DNA of 64,000 nt from DATKGL01 sp035510455 (lineage in GTDB: Bacteria > Patescibacteriota > Saccharimonadia > Saccharimonadales > UBA4665), in the NCBI GenBank assembly GCA_035510455.1, contig DATKHB010000003.1, positions 62,001-126,000 on the forward strand. The letters run 5' to 3'. The notes beneath the pieces were generated by a model that was not told the DNA's origin, made no database searches, and saw only the letters and a list, made by a program, of their open reading frames with translations. The translations under genes were made by a program, and so were the position numbers. Positions 25,216-32,877 of the stretch are shown here, piece by piece (within the stretch, counting starts at the first letter, position 1; the number at the start of each line of letters is the position of its first letter).

Positions 25216-25614
25216 ATGACAACCTACGCAGACCCGATCGCGTCTCTCCTTGCCTCTTACTGGAGCGAGCAAGGTCTGCTGCTGTCCAAGCCCGTACTCG
25301 ATCACGAGAAGTTCCTGCTGCAGTTCGCGCCAACCAGCGATTTGGATCGAGACGTTGCGGCGTTTCTCGTCGGCGTCGGCCAACGACATCTCCTGTCGCA
25401 GTGCAGACGATTGGGATTGAACCTCCCGGCGCTGGCTCAGGCAATTCGGCAGGCACACCGGGAGGAGCTTGCGAGACTTAGCACCGGTGACAAACCCCGT
25501 TGGCCCGGGTACCAGAGATGGTCACCCGAGCAGCTCACTTTCTATGAGCACCTGGTGGAGCTTGAAAGTTACGTCTTGGCTTCCATCATCGAACTTGCTA
25601 AGCGCCGGGAATAG
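25216..25614 (+). CDS. Hypothetical helical protein, 132 residues
   Basis: First gene of a three-gene operon. Helical throughout (DPIASLLASYWSEQGLLLSK, DVAAFLVGVGQRHLLSQCRRL, QLTFYEHLVELESYVLASII). 29 bp separate it from the nuclease-like gene. Unknown; in this position an immunity, antitoxin or adaptor role is plausible but unsupported. Confidence 0.65.
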   Translation: MTTYADPIASLLASYWSEQGLLLSKPVLDHEKFLLQFAPTSDLDRDVAAFLVGVGQRHLLSQCRRLGLNLPALAQAIRQAHREELARLSTGDKPRWPGYQRWSPEQLTFYEHLVELESYVLASIIELAKRRE

Positions 25615-25643
25615 CCGGCCGTGGGTAGGAAAGGGAGGTCACC

Positions 25644-27080
25644 GTGCAGGTCTCGACTCAATTTAACTTAGGACTGTCCCAGGCACAGCTCGAGTTCGTC
25701 GACGTCGACCTTGACGGCGACATTCCTTTCTTTGTAGACCCTCGCGCTTTGCGTCTTCTCGACTCCGACTGGGCCGATGAATGTGTCGCCCTCATCCAGG
25801 ACTTCTTTGGTTTTGTTTTGGCAAATATCTCGGCTCACCAGGACGAAGTGGCTCAAGCTTTGCTGAGCATCTTGCGCGAGCCAAATGAGACACATCTGGG
25901 CTTATCTCGTGGCAAACCCCAGGGGCATGGCCTAGGTCCGCAGTCCTCGACAGACATTTGGAGCGCGCTCTCCGAAAGCGAGGCTGTCCAGTCCGGACTA
26001 CTTGAGGAGCTGGAAGACACCATCCTGATGATACCTGGAATCAGCAATGACTTGATTTCCGACATGGCAACGAACATCATTCGTGGCCCGCTGATCGAGT
26101 TTACTCAGCTGTCGTGCCGATACCATGGGATTCCGCTCGCCCAAGCCGTTAGTTCGGGTCCGACTTGGAACCCTCTCAAACACGAGTGGCAGGTTGGCTT
26201 TGTTGAATTGCCCATGGTCAATCACCAGAAGTTGCTTTTGGTCCCCAAAGCCATCGTGCGAAGGCGACTTGAATACGACCCCGAGGAATATTACAACCAT
26301 GTTATCCTGGAAGCACTACAGACCATCGAGCTTGACGCCAACTCCGAGCTCGTGCAGCTGCTAAAAAACGGAACACGGCGGGTAACCAAGAAGTCGTTGC
26401 GGGAGAAGTACGGCACGGGCAAGGGTGTGATATCGGATCAGACTCGTCAGCACCCTGAACTGCTGGATGAGTATCGTGCTCGAAAGCGCAGCGATCCCGC
26501 TCCGCCACTCTCACACTCGGAGCTTGACGACTATGGCCCCGGCGAACCTGACTGGGATGCGCTGCTCGATCGAGTACTCGTGATCGAACCGGGGGCCGAT
26601 GGAGCGAATGCCTATCACTTAGCGGTAGAGGCGTTGCTGCAGGCACTCTTCTACCCGGCGCTGGTCAACCCCGTCCGTGAGTCGCGTATCCATAACGGGA
26701 GGAAGCGCATCGATATCAGGTTCACGAACGCAGCCCGGTCAGGCTTCTTCTGGCGGGTGCACGAACATCACGACGTTCCAGCCGGCTATGTCGTGGTTGA
26801 ATGCAAGAACTACAAAGAGGACATCGGAAACCCGGAGCTTGATCAGCTGGCGGGACGTTTCTCACCTACCAGGGGCAGGCTTGGTCTGCTGCTTTATCGC
26901 AGCGCGGATGACAAAGCTACGTGCATTCAGCGCTGCAAGGACGCGTTCCACGATAACCGCGGTTGGTTGTTGCCTCTGGATGACACCGATCTGAGGACTT
27001 TGGTTGCTGAAAGGAAGGCAGTTCGGAACTCGGTCATGTTCACTCTTCTGGAAGAACGCTTCGCAGAGGTGATTTCATGA
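25644..27080 (+). CDS. Uncharacterised PD-(D/E)xK-like protein, family copy 2
   Basis: 478 residues starting at GTG 25644 with GGGAGG upstream. Landmarks: FNLGLSQAQL, GDIPFFVDPRAL, GKPQGHGLGP, DLISDMATNIIRGPLIEFTQ, then W.VGFVELP. The C-terminus has RKRIDIRF followed about 25 residues later by GYVVVECKNYKE, a clear D..ExK pair. The protein at 15562-17058 has each landmark in the same order, so these are two members of one family fused to a nuclease-like end. Its stop overlaps the ATG of the next gene (ATGA, 27077-27080). Confidence 0.75.
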   Translation: MQVSTQFNLGLSQAQLEFVDVDLDGDIPFFVDPRALRLLDSDWADECVALIQDFFGFVLANISAHQDEVAQALLSILREPNETHLGLSRGKPQGHGLGPQSSTDIWSALSESEAVQSGLLEELEDTILMIPGISNDLISDMATNIIRGPLIEFTQLSCRYHGIPLAQAVSSGPTWNPLKHEWQVGFVELPMVNHQKLLLVPKAIVRRRLEYDPEEYYNHVILEALQTIELDANSELVQLLKNGTRRVTKKSLREKYGTGKGVISDQTRQHPELLDEYRARKRSDPAPPLSHSELDDYGPGEPDWDALLDRVLVIEPGADGANAYHLAVEALLQALFYPALVNPVRESRIHNGRKRIDIRFTNAARSGFFWRVHEHHDVPAGYVVVECKNYKEDIGNPELDQLAGRFSPTRGRLGLLLYRSADDKATCIQRCKDAFHDNRGWLLPLDDTDLRTLVAERKAVRNSVMFTLLEERFAEVIS

Positions 27081-28012
27081 GGGCTCGGTGGAGAACGACG
27101 CTCGACGCATCCAAAGCCGAAGCAGTGCTTGCTGTGGACCTGTACAACCAGAGCAATCGGTCACGACGGCTCGAGGGGTTCTTCGTGCACATTCACATGG
27201 CGTGGCTCTATCTATTTGAAGCACAGTATCAGCGAGACCATCTCGATTACTACTACCGTCTTTCTAACGGCCGCTACGAGCGTGTCGACGGAGAGCCTAA
27301 GACCTGGGACCTCACTCGATTTGTGCGTGCACAGTTGACTGACGGCGAGTCGGTCCGTAAGAACCTGGAGCTGACCATCTCGCTACGCAACAAGATAGAA
27401 CACAGGTTCGAAGAAGCGACGACGGTCGCCACGGCGGGATATGCCCAGTCCCTACTTCTTAACTTCGAGGAGCGAGTGACCGCCGTATTCGGTCAGGAAC
27501 AGTCGCTCGGCTCGGAGCTACGATTCCCTATCTTTGTCGGAACCCTAACGCGGGAGGGATCGATTCGGCTGGCAGATGCGCAGCGACAGCTGCCGAAGAA
27601 GACCCGAAAGTTCCTGACAGATTTTGAGGCGGGGATGAATCCCTCGGTCATTCAGGACCATCGTTACGAGTTTCGTGTTCGGCTGATTCCCAAGATCGGA
27701 TCAAAGACCGAAGCGGACCTGGCGCTGAGTTTTGTTCGGCAGGACGAACTTAGCGATGACGAGCGCTTGGCGTTGGAGGAGCTGGGGAGAGCGGGAACGG
27801 TCATCGTGCGTGACCAGACAAGAGCGGTTGCCAGCGACGATCTGATGAAACCGACGCCCGTGGCAGCGGAGATTGAGGCCAGAATCCCGTTCGAGTTCAA
27901 AATTCAGCACGTCAACGGCGAGCCTCAGTCGGTAGTGCTGGAACACTGCCTTCGTAAGGAAATGCTCCTCCTGCCTGACAATCATGGCGATGAAGAGCGA
28001 GAGCACGACTAA
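27077..28012 (+). CDS. DUF3644-like protein with HEPN-type RxxxxH
   Basis: 311 residues. Residues about 8-140 (VLAVDLYNQSNRSRRLEGFFVHIH, AWLYLFEAQYQRD, then LRNKIEHR and ATAGYAQSLLLNFEER) match the DUF3644 family as I recall it. LRNKIEH supplies the R-x4-H motif of HEPN ribonucleases. The second half is beta-rich and unassigned. Translationally coupled to the nuclease-like protein. HEPN proteins commonly act as RNA-cleaving toxins or defence effectors. The last 104 codons overlap a gene on the opposite strand. Confidence 0.72.
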   Translation: MRARWRTTLDASKAEAVLAVDLYNQSNRSRRLEGFFVHIHMAWLYLFEAQYQRDHLDYYYRLSNGRYERVDGEPKTWDLTRFVRAQLTDGESVRKNLELTISLRNKIEHRFEEATTVATAGYAQSLLLNFEERVTAVFGQEQSLGSELRFPIFVGTLTREGSIRLADAQRQLPKKTRKFLTDFEAGMNPSVIQDHRYEFRVRLIPKIGSKTEADLALSFVRQDELSDDERLALEELGRAGTVIVRDQTRAVASDDLMKPTPVAAEIEARIPFEFKIQHVNGEPQSVVLEHCLRKEMLLLPDNHGDEEREHD

Positions 28013-29398
28013 CAAGATAGCCACGGTCGAGCTGCTGTCACTGAGGAACCCGGTCTGGCGCGATGCCACATAGCCGAGCAGGAAACCCAGACTGCCGGTC
28101 GTTAGCATCGATACCATCATTCCCGCACGGAGTCCATTATGATAGCTAGGCCGTAATACAAGGAACATTGATGCGCCGGAGAGGTAATCGCTGATCGAAG
28201 CTCCACGATTCGTCAGCTTGTGATTAAAGTATAGATGTCCCCTGTCATCGTGAAAATCATCATTTTTAACGACAATCATCTCGCGACGATGAACGGGCGC
28301 ATAGCCGCTCATGCTTCGTATGATCCTACCACCCTCAATATTTAGGACTCGAATATAAGCGTCTTCGAGATAAACGCCCGGGGGACATCGGACGTTGGCA
28401 TGATAACTCCTAGCATCTTCCACCGTGAATCTAATCGATAAGGAGTAGGAGTCGGGGATCCACCAGGAAAATCTGGTGGCCTCCTTATACGTTCTCACCT
28501 GCAGCTCTCGCTCGGAGGGCGGCTTAAGCGCATCGTGTAACCGATGACCGAGGCGCGTCCACCATGGCGTAGGGGGCCGCCAGTCACTGCCTGAGCTATG
28601 CTTTAAGGCTACCGACGGTACGCCACCGTCGAGCCAAAACCTTGCTACGTCATCCTCATCATAGTCTTCTGGTAAGGGCGGATTCGAATGAGAAAATTTT
28701 CGAATGATGGGTCTATTCGAGTGAGAAAGTCGACGGAGGACAAGTCTGCGCAGCAAGCTGGAGCTGCCGAGCTTGAATGGCTCGCAATATTGTACAATTG
28801 CCTGCCGGACGTGCTCTTCGGTGTCTCCCACCTGACTAGGCATAAGGCCGTATACGGTCCGAGTGCGGGCATACTGGGCACAGAACGCAATATGTTGTAC
28901 CCATAAGTCGCTCTCGTCCTTGGTCCACTTCGCCTGACCCGAGGGCAACCAGGCATCCTTCAGACGCGGGAGCGAACCGAGATTCGCCGTGGGAGATAGA
29001 AGCTCCTCGAGAACGCCGCGAACCTCGGACTCGAAACGCGCCAACAATGGGAGCGCTTGGATGATTAGCCGAGCGTGACCCTTCGTGATGAGCGTAAGTT
29101 CCTCATCTCTCGTCGGTCGCGGCATTGGGCTTGAGTCCTGCGGGCGAGAAACGAATACATCGGCCGCTAGTCGACGCTCAACATCCGTCAGAGGAAAGAG
29201 CCGCGTACCCAGAAAGGAATCACTGCTCGGGTCGGGATCGATGAATTCGAACCGTGACTTTCGTTCGAAGACGGCATCGTCATCCCACGATATGTATTCC
29301 GATCTCCGCCTGATCCAGTCAGTCCGATTCCGCTGCAGGGTTAAGACGAAGAGTGCAAAATTCTCACTTATGTCCGACGATCTATCTACTGTCGGCAA
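27701..29398 (-). CDS. Large protein with two C-terminal membrane helices
   Basis: 565 residues, TTG start at 29398 (no in-frame ATG near; GGGATCC upstream). A soluble region of about 420 residues is followed by membrane helices near residues 428-445 and 455-475 (GSLGFLLGYVASR and VAILLVVLSLFIAMIV). The last 100 residues are read from the strand opposite the DUF3644 gene. The true end may have been lost and replaced by chance open frame when that operon was inserted. Base composition is lower in G+C than neighbouring genes. It follows the gene at 29423 by 24 bp. Function unknown. Confidence 0.6.
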   Translation of the reverse strand: MPTVDRSSDISENFALFVLTLQRNRTDWIRRRSEYISWDDDAVFERKSRFEFIDPDPSSDSFLGTRLFPLTDVERRLAADVFVSRPQDSSPMPRPTRDEELTLITKGHARLIIQALPLLARFESEVRGVLEELLSPTANLGSLPRLKDAWLPSGQAKWTKDESDLWVQHIAFCAQYARTRTVYGLMPSQVGDTEEHVRQAIVQYCEPFKLGSSSLLRRLVLRRLSHSNRPIIRKFSHSNPPLPEDYDEDDVARFWLDGGVPSVALKHSSGSDWRPPTPWWTRLGHRLHDALKPPSERELQVRTYKEATRFSWWIPDSYSLSIRFTVEDARSYHANVRCPPGVYLEDAYIRVLNIEGGRIIRSMSGYAPVHRREMIVVKNDDFHDDRGHLYFNHKLTNRGASISDYLSGASMFLVLRPSYHNGLRAGMMVSMLTTGSLGFLLGYVASRQTGFLSDSSSTVAILLVVLSLFIAMIVRQEEHFLTKAVFQHYRLRLAVDVLNFELERDSGLNLRCHGRRFHQIVAGNRSCLVTHDDRSRSPQLLQRQALVIAKFVLPNKTQRQVRFGL

Positions 29399-29422
29399 CC
29401 CAAGGATCCCATTTCGCGAGCT

Positions 29423-29842
29423 TTAGCTGCGCCGCTGACGAAGTTCGCCACCTCGGTCACCCATTACCGTCTTAAAGAGGAGCCGGTTGATGGGTAGCAT
29501 CCAGGCCTGCTCTTTTACGGAGAGATTTGGAGGCGGTACGTTGACGCTAGTAGACACTCCTGCCGACCTGCCCACCAACGACTCGCTCTTAGTCACCGAC
29601 TCTTTTATTTTCTTCACGTACTGAGTGAGCACATCTTCGAGAAATGCCGAGGTCATCGTTGCCGCGGTCAGCTCGTCCTGGTCAGCGACGCTCGGTTGAC
29701 ATTCGTCTGCTGGCGCATCGGTCACTTCAGGCACATCGCTCTTGGCCAGTTCTTCCTGCTCGGCCGCGCTCAGTTCTGGGGGCAGTTCCTCCGCTGACCC
29801 ACCGTAACCCTCTGGCACCGCACCACCGTGGTGGTTAGCCAT
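29423..29842 (-). CDS. Acidic hypothetical protein, 139 residues
   Basis: Begins MANHHGGAVPEGYGGSAEEL at ATG 29842; a longer frame is open but reads as Cys/Arg-rich noise. An acidic, probably disordered first half (SAAEQEELAKSDVPEVTD) is followed by helices (SAFLEDVLTQYVKKIKESV). It lies just upstream of the membrane protein on the same strand and probably shares its transcript. The gap of about 350 bp further up to the Lsr2 gene end holds no supported gene, only an A+T-rich patch near 29960-29990. Confidence 0.55.
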   Translation of the reverse strand: MANHHGGAVPEGYGGSAEELPPELSAAEQEELAKSDVPEVTDAPADECQPSVADQDELTAATMTSAFLEDVLTQYVKKIKESVTKSESLVGRSAGVSTSVNVPPPNLSVKEQAWMLPINRLLFKTVMGDRGGELRQRRS

Positions 29843-30190
29843 GAGGGACCTGCGATCGCAACATGGGCATGGAGCATACCTTTCGGGCACCCACGAGCGA
29901 AGGCCCATGGTCATGGTTCTTGAGAATGTTCGAAGCTCGCAATTGTGTATCACTACATTTCATATTATATCACGCTATATCAAGTCCGTCCCTGAGCAGC
30001 TCAGCTGCGACATCCCGGACGATTCGGTCCTCGAACCGGTAGAGGAGTTCGTCCTCGCCACCGCCGAGGAAACTTGCTATACCACAGATTTACGTTCGTT
30101 CGACTCGTGACGGCCTACGGCCGAGTCGCCTCAGTGAGCCAACGGATTGCCGGTTCCGTCCGGCTCAGAGCAGCTACTGTGCTCGGTCGG

Positions 30191-30550
30191 CTACGGACGA
30201 CCCGCGTCAATCCAATCCTGTACCTTAGAGTCCCCAATCCGTCTGGCCGTTGGCATATTCGCCCAGCCTCTGAATCGCTCGTTCTCCTCAGCCCCGAGCT
30301 CTGAGAAAAGTGTCCTCGTTCCGGACCCGCGGGCCTGACGAACAGAAACTCGACCTCGACCAAGAGCAGGCTGACGTCCCGCCAAGCGGCTCTTGTCGAC
30401 GTACGGCGCTAGGGCCTTCCGGAGAGCCGCTGCGTTTTTCTTGCTCAGCTCTATCTCGTAGGTTTTGCCATCGAGGCCGAACTCCAGCGTCTCGTCCGCA
30501 TCACCTCCATCGATATCATCTACCAACTTGATTACGATCGTCTGTGCCAT
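30191..30550 (-). CDS. lsr2: Lsr2-family nucleoid-associated protein
   Basis: 119 residues from ATG 30550. The N-terminal dimerisation domain is clear (TIVIKLVDDIDGG, DETLEFGLDGKTYEIELS, KNAAALRKALAPYVDKSR). A basic linker follows, and the C-terminal Lsr2 helix pair (ERFRGWANMPTARRIGDSKVQDWIDAG), where the RGR-like minor-groove binder is only partly kept (ARRIG). Lsr2 coats A+T-rich foreign DNA in Actinobacteria and silences it. Its presence marks the island as actinobacterial in character. On a mobile element it may silence the element's own genes or act in trans; that is inference. Confidence 0.92.
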   Translation of the reverse strand: MAQTIVIKLVDDIDGGDADETLEFGLDGKTYEIELSKKNAAALRKALAPYVDKSRLAGRQPALGRGRVSVRQARGSGTRTLFSELGAEENERFRGWANMPTARRIGDSKVQDWIDAGRP

Positions 30551-30735
30551 AGGCATGACAATATCGCATCTGAGTGTTGCCCATCGTGACGCAACAGATG
30601 ATTGCCTGGGGTTGCGGTGCCAGAGTGACACCTGCCGTTCGCGACATTGCTTCGATGTACCCGACCTCCGTGGAGCTTGCCGCAGCGAACTCTCTTTGGG
30701 CGTCACTCGCGTCTGAGTCGTGACCGTCGCCGCCC

Positions 30736-31452
30736 TCAGAGCTCATTTGCCATAAACTCCACGATGGCGGTAGCCATCCGCTGCCACTCGTCACCTTCGG
30801 CGTACCAGTGGCCAGCTCCTTCGATTTCCAGAAGCGAGCCATTCTGCAGCGAGCACGCAAAGAACAAGCCGATGGCCGTCTGAGGGTAGACGGCAGCCCT
30901 GACGGCCAGGCGATCGAGAACATGCTGTTCGAGCCGATGGAGTGCTTCCACGGTCTGCTGGACCTCGGCCTCGTTCGGGCGATAGCCGGTGTGAATGACA
31001 GCGTTGCGACGTCTGGCAATGTGCGAACGCCATGCCCCGATCGGTTTGGCCTCGTCCCGCGAGGACCAGTCGCCGCCAAGACGCCGAGCCAGAACATTCC
31101 CGATGAGGCGCCCAGGTTTGGCTTTGAACGGATCGAAGGTTGCAGCTGTCGACGAGGTGTTGGCCTTCTCCTCCTCCGAGACCTCCCAGGTCAGCATCCA
31201 CGCGGTGTGCTTCAGCAGCACCTCAGCGGCGACGGCTGCCTTGAGCACCGCATCCGTGTAGTCGCCGTCCACCCAGGCGGCGTTTTGAGCGCCGAGCTCG
31301 AAATCCCGGTAAGTCTCAACGGGGCTTCCGCTCCATCCCACGCGCAGAATGAGAGCGGCGTCCCGAAGTTGGTCAGCGCTTGCCGGAACGGTATTGCTAA
31401 AGCCGTGTGAGATCATCTTTGATGACGTTGAACCTTCGGGTTCATTTTCCAT
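30736..31452 (-). CDS. HEPN-like hypothetical protein
   Basis: About 238 residues if started at the ATG at 31452; ATGs at 31479 and 31416 are alternatives, and none has a good ribosome-binding site. The core is helical: DYTDAVLKAAVAAEVLLKHT then, after a spacer, AWRSHIARRRNAVIHTGYRP, with R-x4-H (RNAVIH) as in HEPN proteins, followed by VQQTVEALHRLEQHVLDRL. The 5' end lies at the boundary between island and backbone DNA, so the original start may have been lost. Function unknown; an RNase or substrate-binding HEPN is likely. Confidence 0.6.
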   Translation of the reverse strand: MENEPEGSTSSKMISHGFSNTVPASADQLRDAALILRVGWSGSPVETYRDFELGAQNAAWVDGDYTDAVLKAAVAAEVLLKHTAWMLTWEVSEEEKANTSSTAATFDPFKAKPGRLIGNVLARRLGGDWSSRDEAKPIGAWRSHIARRRNAVIHTGYRPNEAEVQQTVEALHRLEQHVLDRLAVRAAVYPQTAIGLFFACSLQNGSLLEIEGAGHWYAEGDEWQRMATAIVEFMANEL

Positions 31453-31530
31453 CAGGATACATCGCACGGCTTTTTTCATGCCCAAAATTTTAAATACAAA
31501 AATCGAACTTTCGATCTGGTACAATTTAAC
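31453..31530. other. Boundary between island and backbone DNA
   Basis: G+C-rich, TGA-using DNA on the left changes to A+T-rich backbone DNA at about 31,480. No tRNA gene or obvious direct repeat marks the joint. ATCGAA-CT-TTCGAT (31502-31515) is a short inverted repeat next to it. The exact breakpoint cannot be fixed by eye. Confidence 0.6.
31517..31525 (+). promoter_or_regulatory. Extended -10 promoter of hisS
   Basis: TGGTACAAT (31517-31525) is an extended -10; transcription would begin about 10 bp before the hisS ATG. AGGA at 31532-31535 is a weak ribosome-binding site. No good -35 is present, as the island boundary lies there. Confidence 0.5.
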
Positions 31531-31541
31531 TAGGATACAAT

Positions 31542-32858
31542 ATGGCTCTATCTACCCAACCCTATAAAGGCGCCCGAGATTTTTACCCACCGGATAAACG
31601 ATTTCAAAAGTTTATGTTTTCGGTCATGCGAAAAACCGCTGAGCGTTATGGTTATGAGGAATATGACGCGCCAATCCTAGAACCTCTGGAAATTTATACC
31701 GCTAAAACGGGTGACGAAATTGTCAATGACCAAACCTATACTTTTGAGGATCGAGGTGGTCGCAAAGTAACTATACGACCGGAGATGACTCCGACTGTAA
31801 GTAGAATGGTCGCCGGCAAAAGGCAAGAACTTGCCTATCCGCTAAGGTGGTATTCGATACCTAACTTGTGGCGTTACGAACGCCCCCAGGCAGGCCGGCT
31901 AAGAGAGCACTGGCAATTGAATGTAGATATTTTTGGTATTGAGGAACTAGATGCTGAACTTGAAGTAATTCAAATTTCCCACGAGATTTTAAAAAATTTG
32001 GGCGCCACTGACGAAACGTTTAACATCCGGCTTAATACGCGCAAGCTGACTAACTATGTCTTAGCCGATCATTTAGGCTTAGATGACGCCACTACTCATT
32101 CAGCCAGCAAGTTAATGGACAGAATGCACAAGATGGAGCGCTCTGAATTTGTTAAGTTATTAAAAGAGGTGATGCCGCCAGGTAAAGCAGACGAACTAGT
32201 TAAACTTCTAAGTGTTAAGGAGCTATCGGAATTACCGGATTCGATAAAATCACAGGAACCAGCAAAACGACTGTCTGCTCTACTCGATCTTCTTAAGAAG
32301 TCTGGAATCACTAACGCCAGCTATGACCCGACGCTGATCAGGGGTTTTGACTATTATACCGACATCGTATTTGAAGTCTTTGATAATCACCCGGATAATA
32401 ACCGCTCGATGTTCGGCGGTGGGCGTTATGACGGACTAGTCGGTATGTTTGGCGTGGAGCCCGTGCCAACTGTTGGCTTCGGTATGGGCGATGTCACCCT
32501 GCAAAAATTCATAGAGCTGCACGATCTGATGCCGCCAATCGGTACCGAAACCGACCTTTATGTAGTCCTAATAGACGAAGTCAGTGATCACGCTCGAAAA
32601 GTCATAGCCGATTTTAGGCAGATGGGAATTAATGTAGCGGTTGACTGGGAATCTCAAAAAGCTGATAAAGCTATAAAATCCGCAGTCAAAAAACAAATTC
32701 CTTTTTGCCTCTTTATCGGTGCCAGGGAAATACAGGACGAACAATATACCCTAAAAGACCTCGCTACCACAAAGGAAGAACATGGGTCGGTAGAGTATTT
32801 GTCTAAAGTCATAAAGGCCAAAAAAGCCGGTAGTCGGTATTTGCACATAACAGGTTAA
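31542..32858 (+). CDS. hisS: Histidyl-tRNA synthetase
   Basis: 438 residues, class II synthetase. YKGARDFYP opens the catalytic domain; motif 2 is seen at WRYERPQAGRLREHW, the His-A box at LIRGFDYYTD and motif 3 at GGGRYDGLVGMFG, followed by an anticodon-binding domain (TDLYVVLIDEV on). It charges tRNA-His in the cytoplasm. In motif 2 the usual REFHQ reads REHWQ, a small departure. It is the first backbone gene after the island, with TAA stop. Confidence 0.95.
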   Translation: MALSTQPYKGARDFYPPDKRFQKFMFSVMRKTAERYGYEEYDAPILEPLEIYTAKTGDEIVNDQTYTFEDRGGRKVTIRPEMTPTVSRMVAGKRQELAYPLRWYSIPNLWRYERPQAGRLREHWQLNVDIFGIEELDAELEVIQISHEILKNLGATDETFNIRLNTRKLTNYVLADHLGLDDATTHSASKLMDRMHKMERSEFVKLLKEVMPPGKADELVKLLSVKELSELPDSIKSQEPAKRLSALLDLLKKSGITNASYDPTLIRGFDYYTDIVFEVFDNHPDNNRSMFGGGRYDGLVGMFGVEPVPTVGFGMGDVTLQKFIELHDLMPPIGTETDLYVVLIDEVSDHARKVIADFRQMGINVAVDWESQKADKAIKSAVKKQIPFCLFIGAREIQDEQYTLKDLATTKEEHGSVEYLSKVIKAKKAGSRYLHITG

Positions 32859-32877
32859 TTTGTTAAAGTCAGATTCC

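Noticed and set aside
29954..30190. Small minus-strand frame with FLGGGEDELLYRFEDRIV
   Set aside because: It looks protein-like but has no start codon and is only about 30 codons long; at most a remnant.
31430..31443. GAACC-TTCG-GGTTC hairpin as a terminator at the boundary
   Set aside because: Stem of only 5 bp, weak T-run, and it lies within the possible 5' coding region of the HEPN-like gene.
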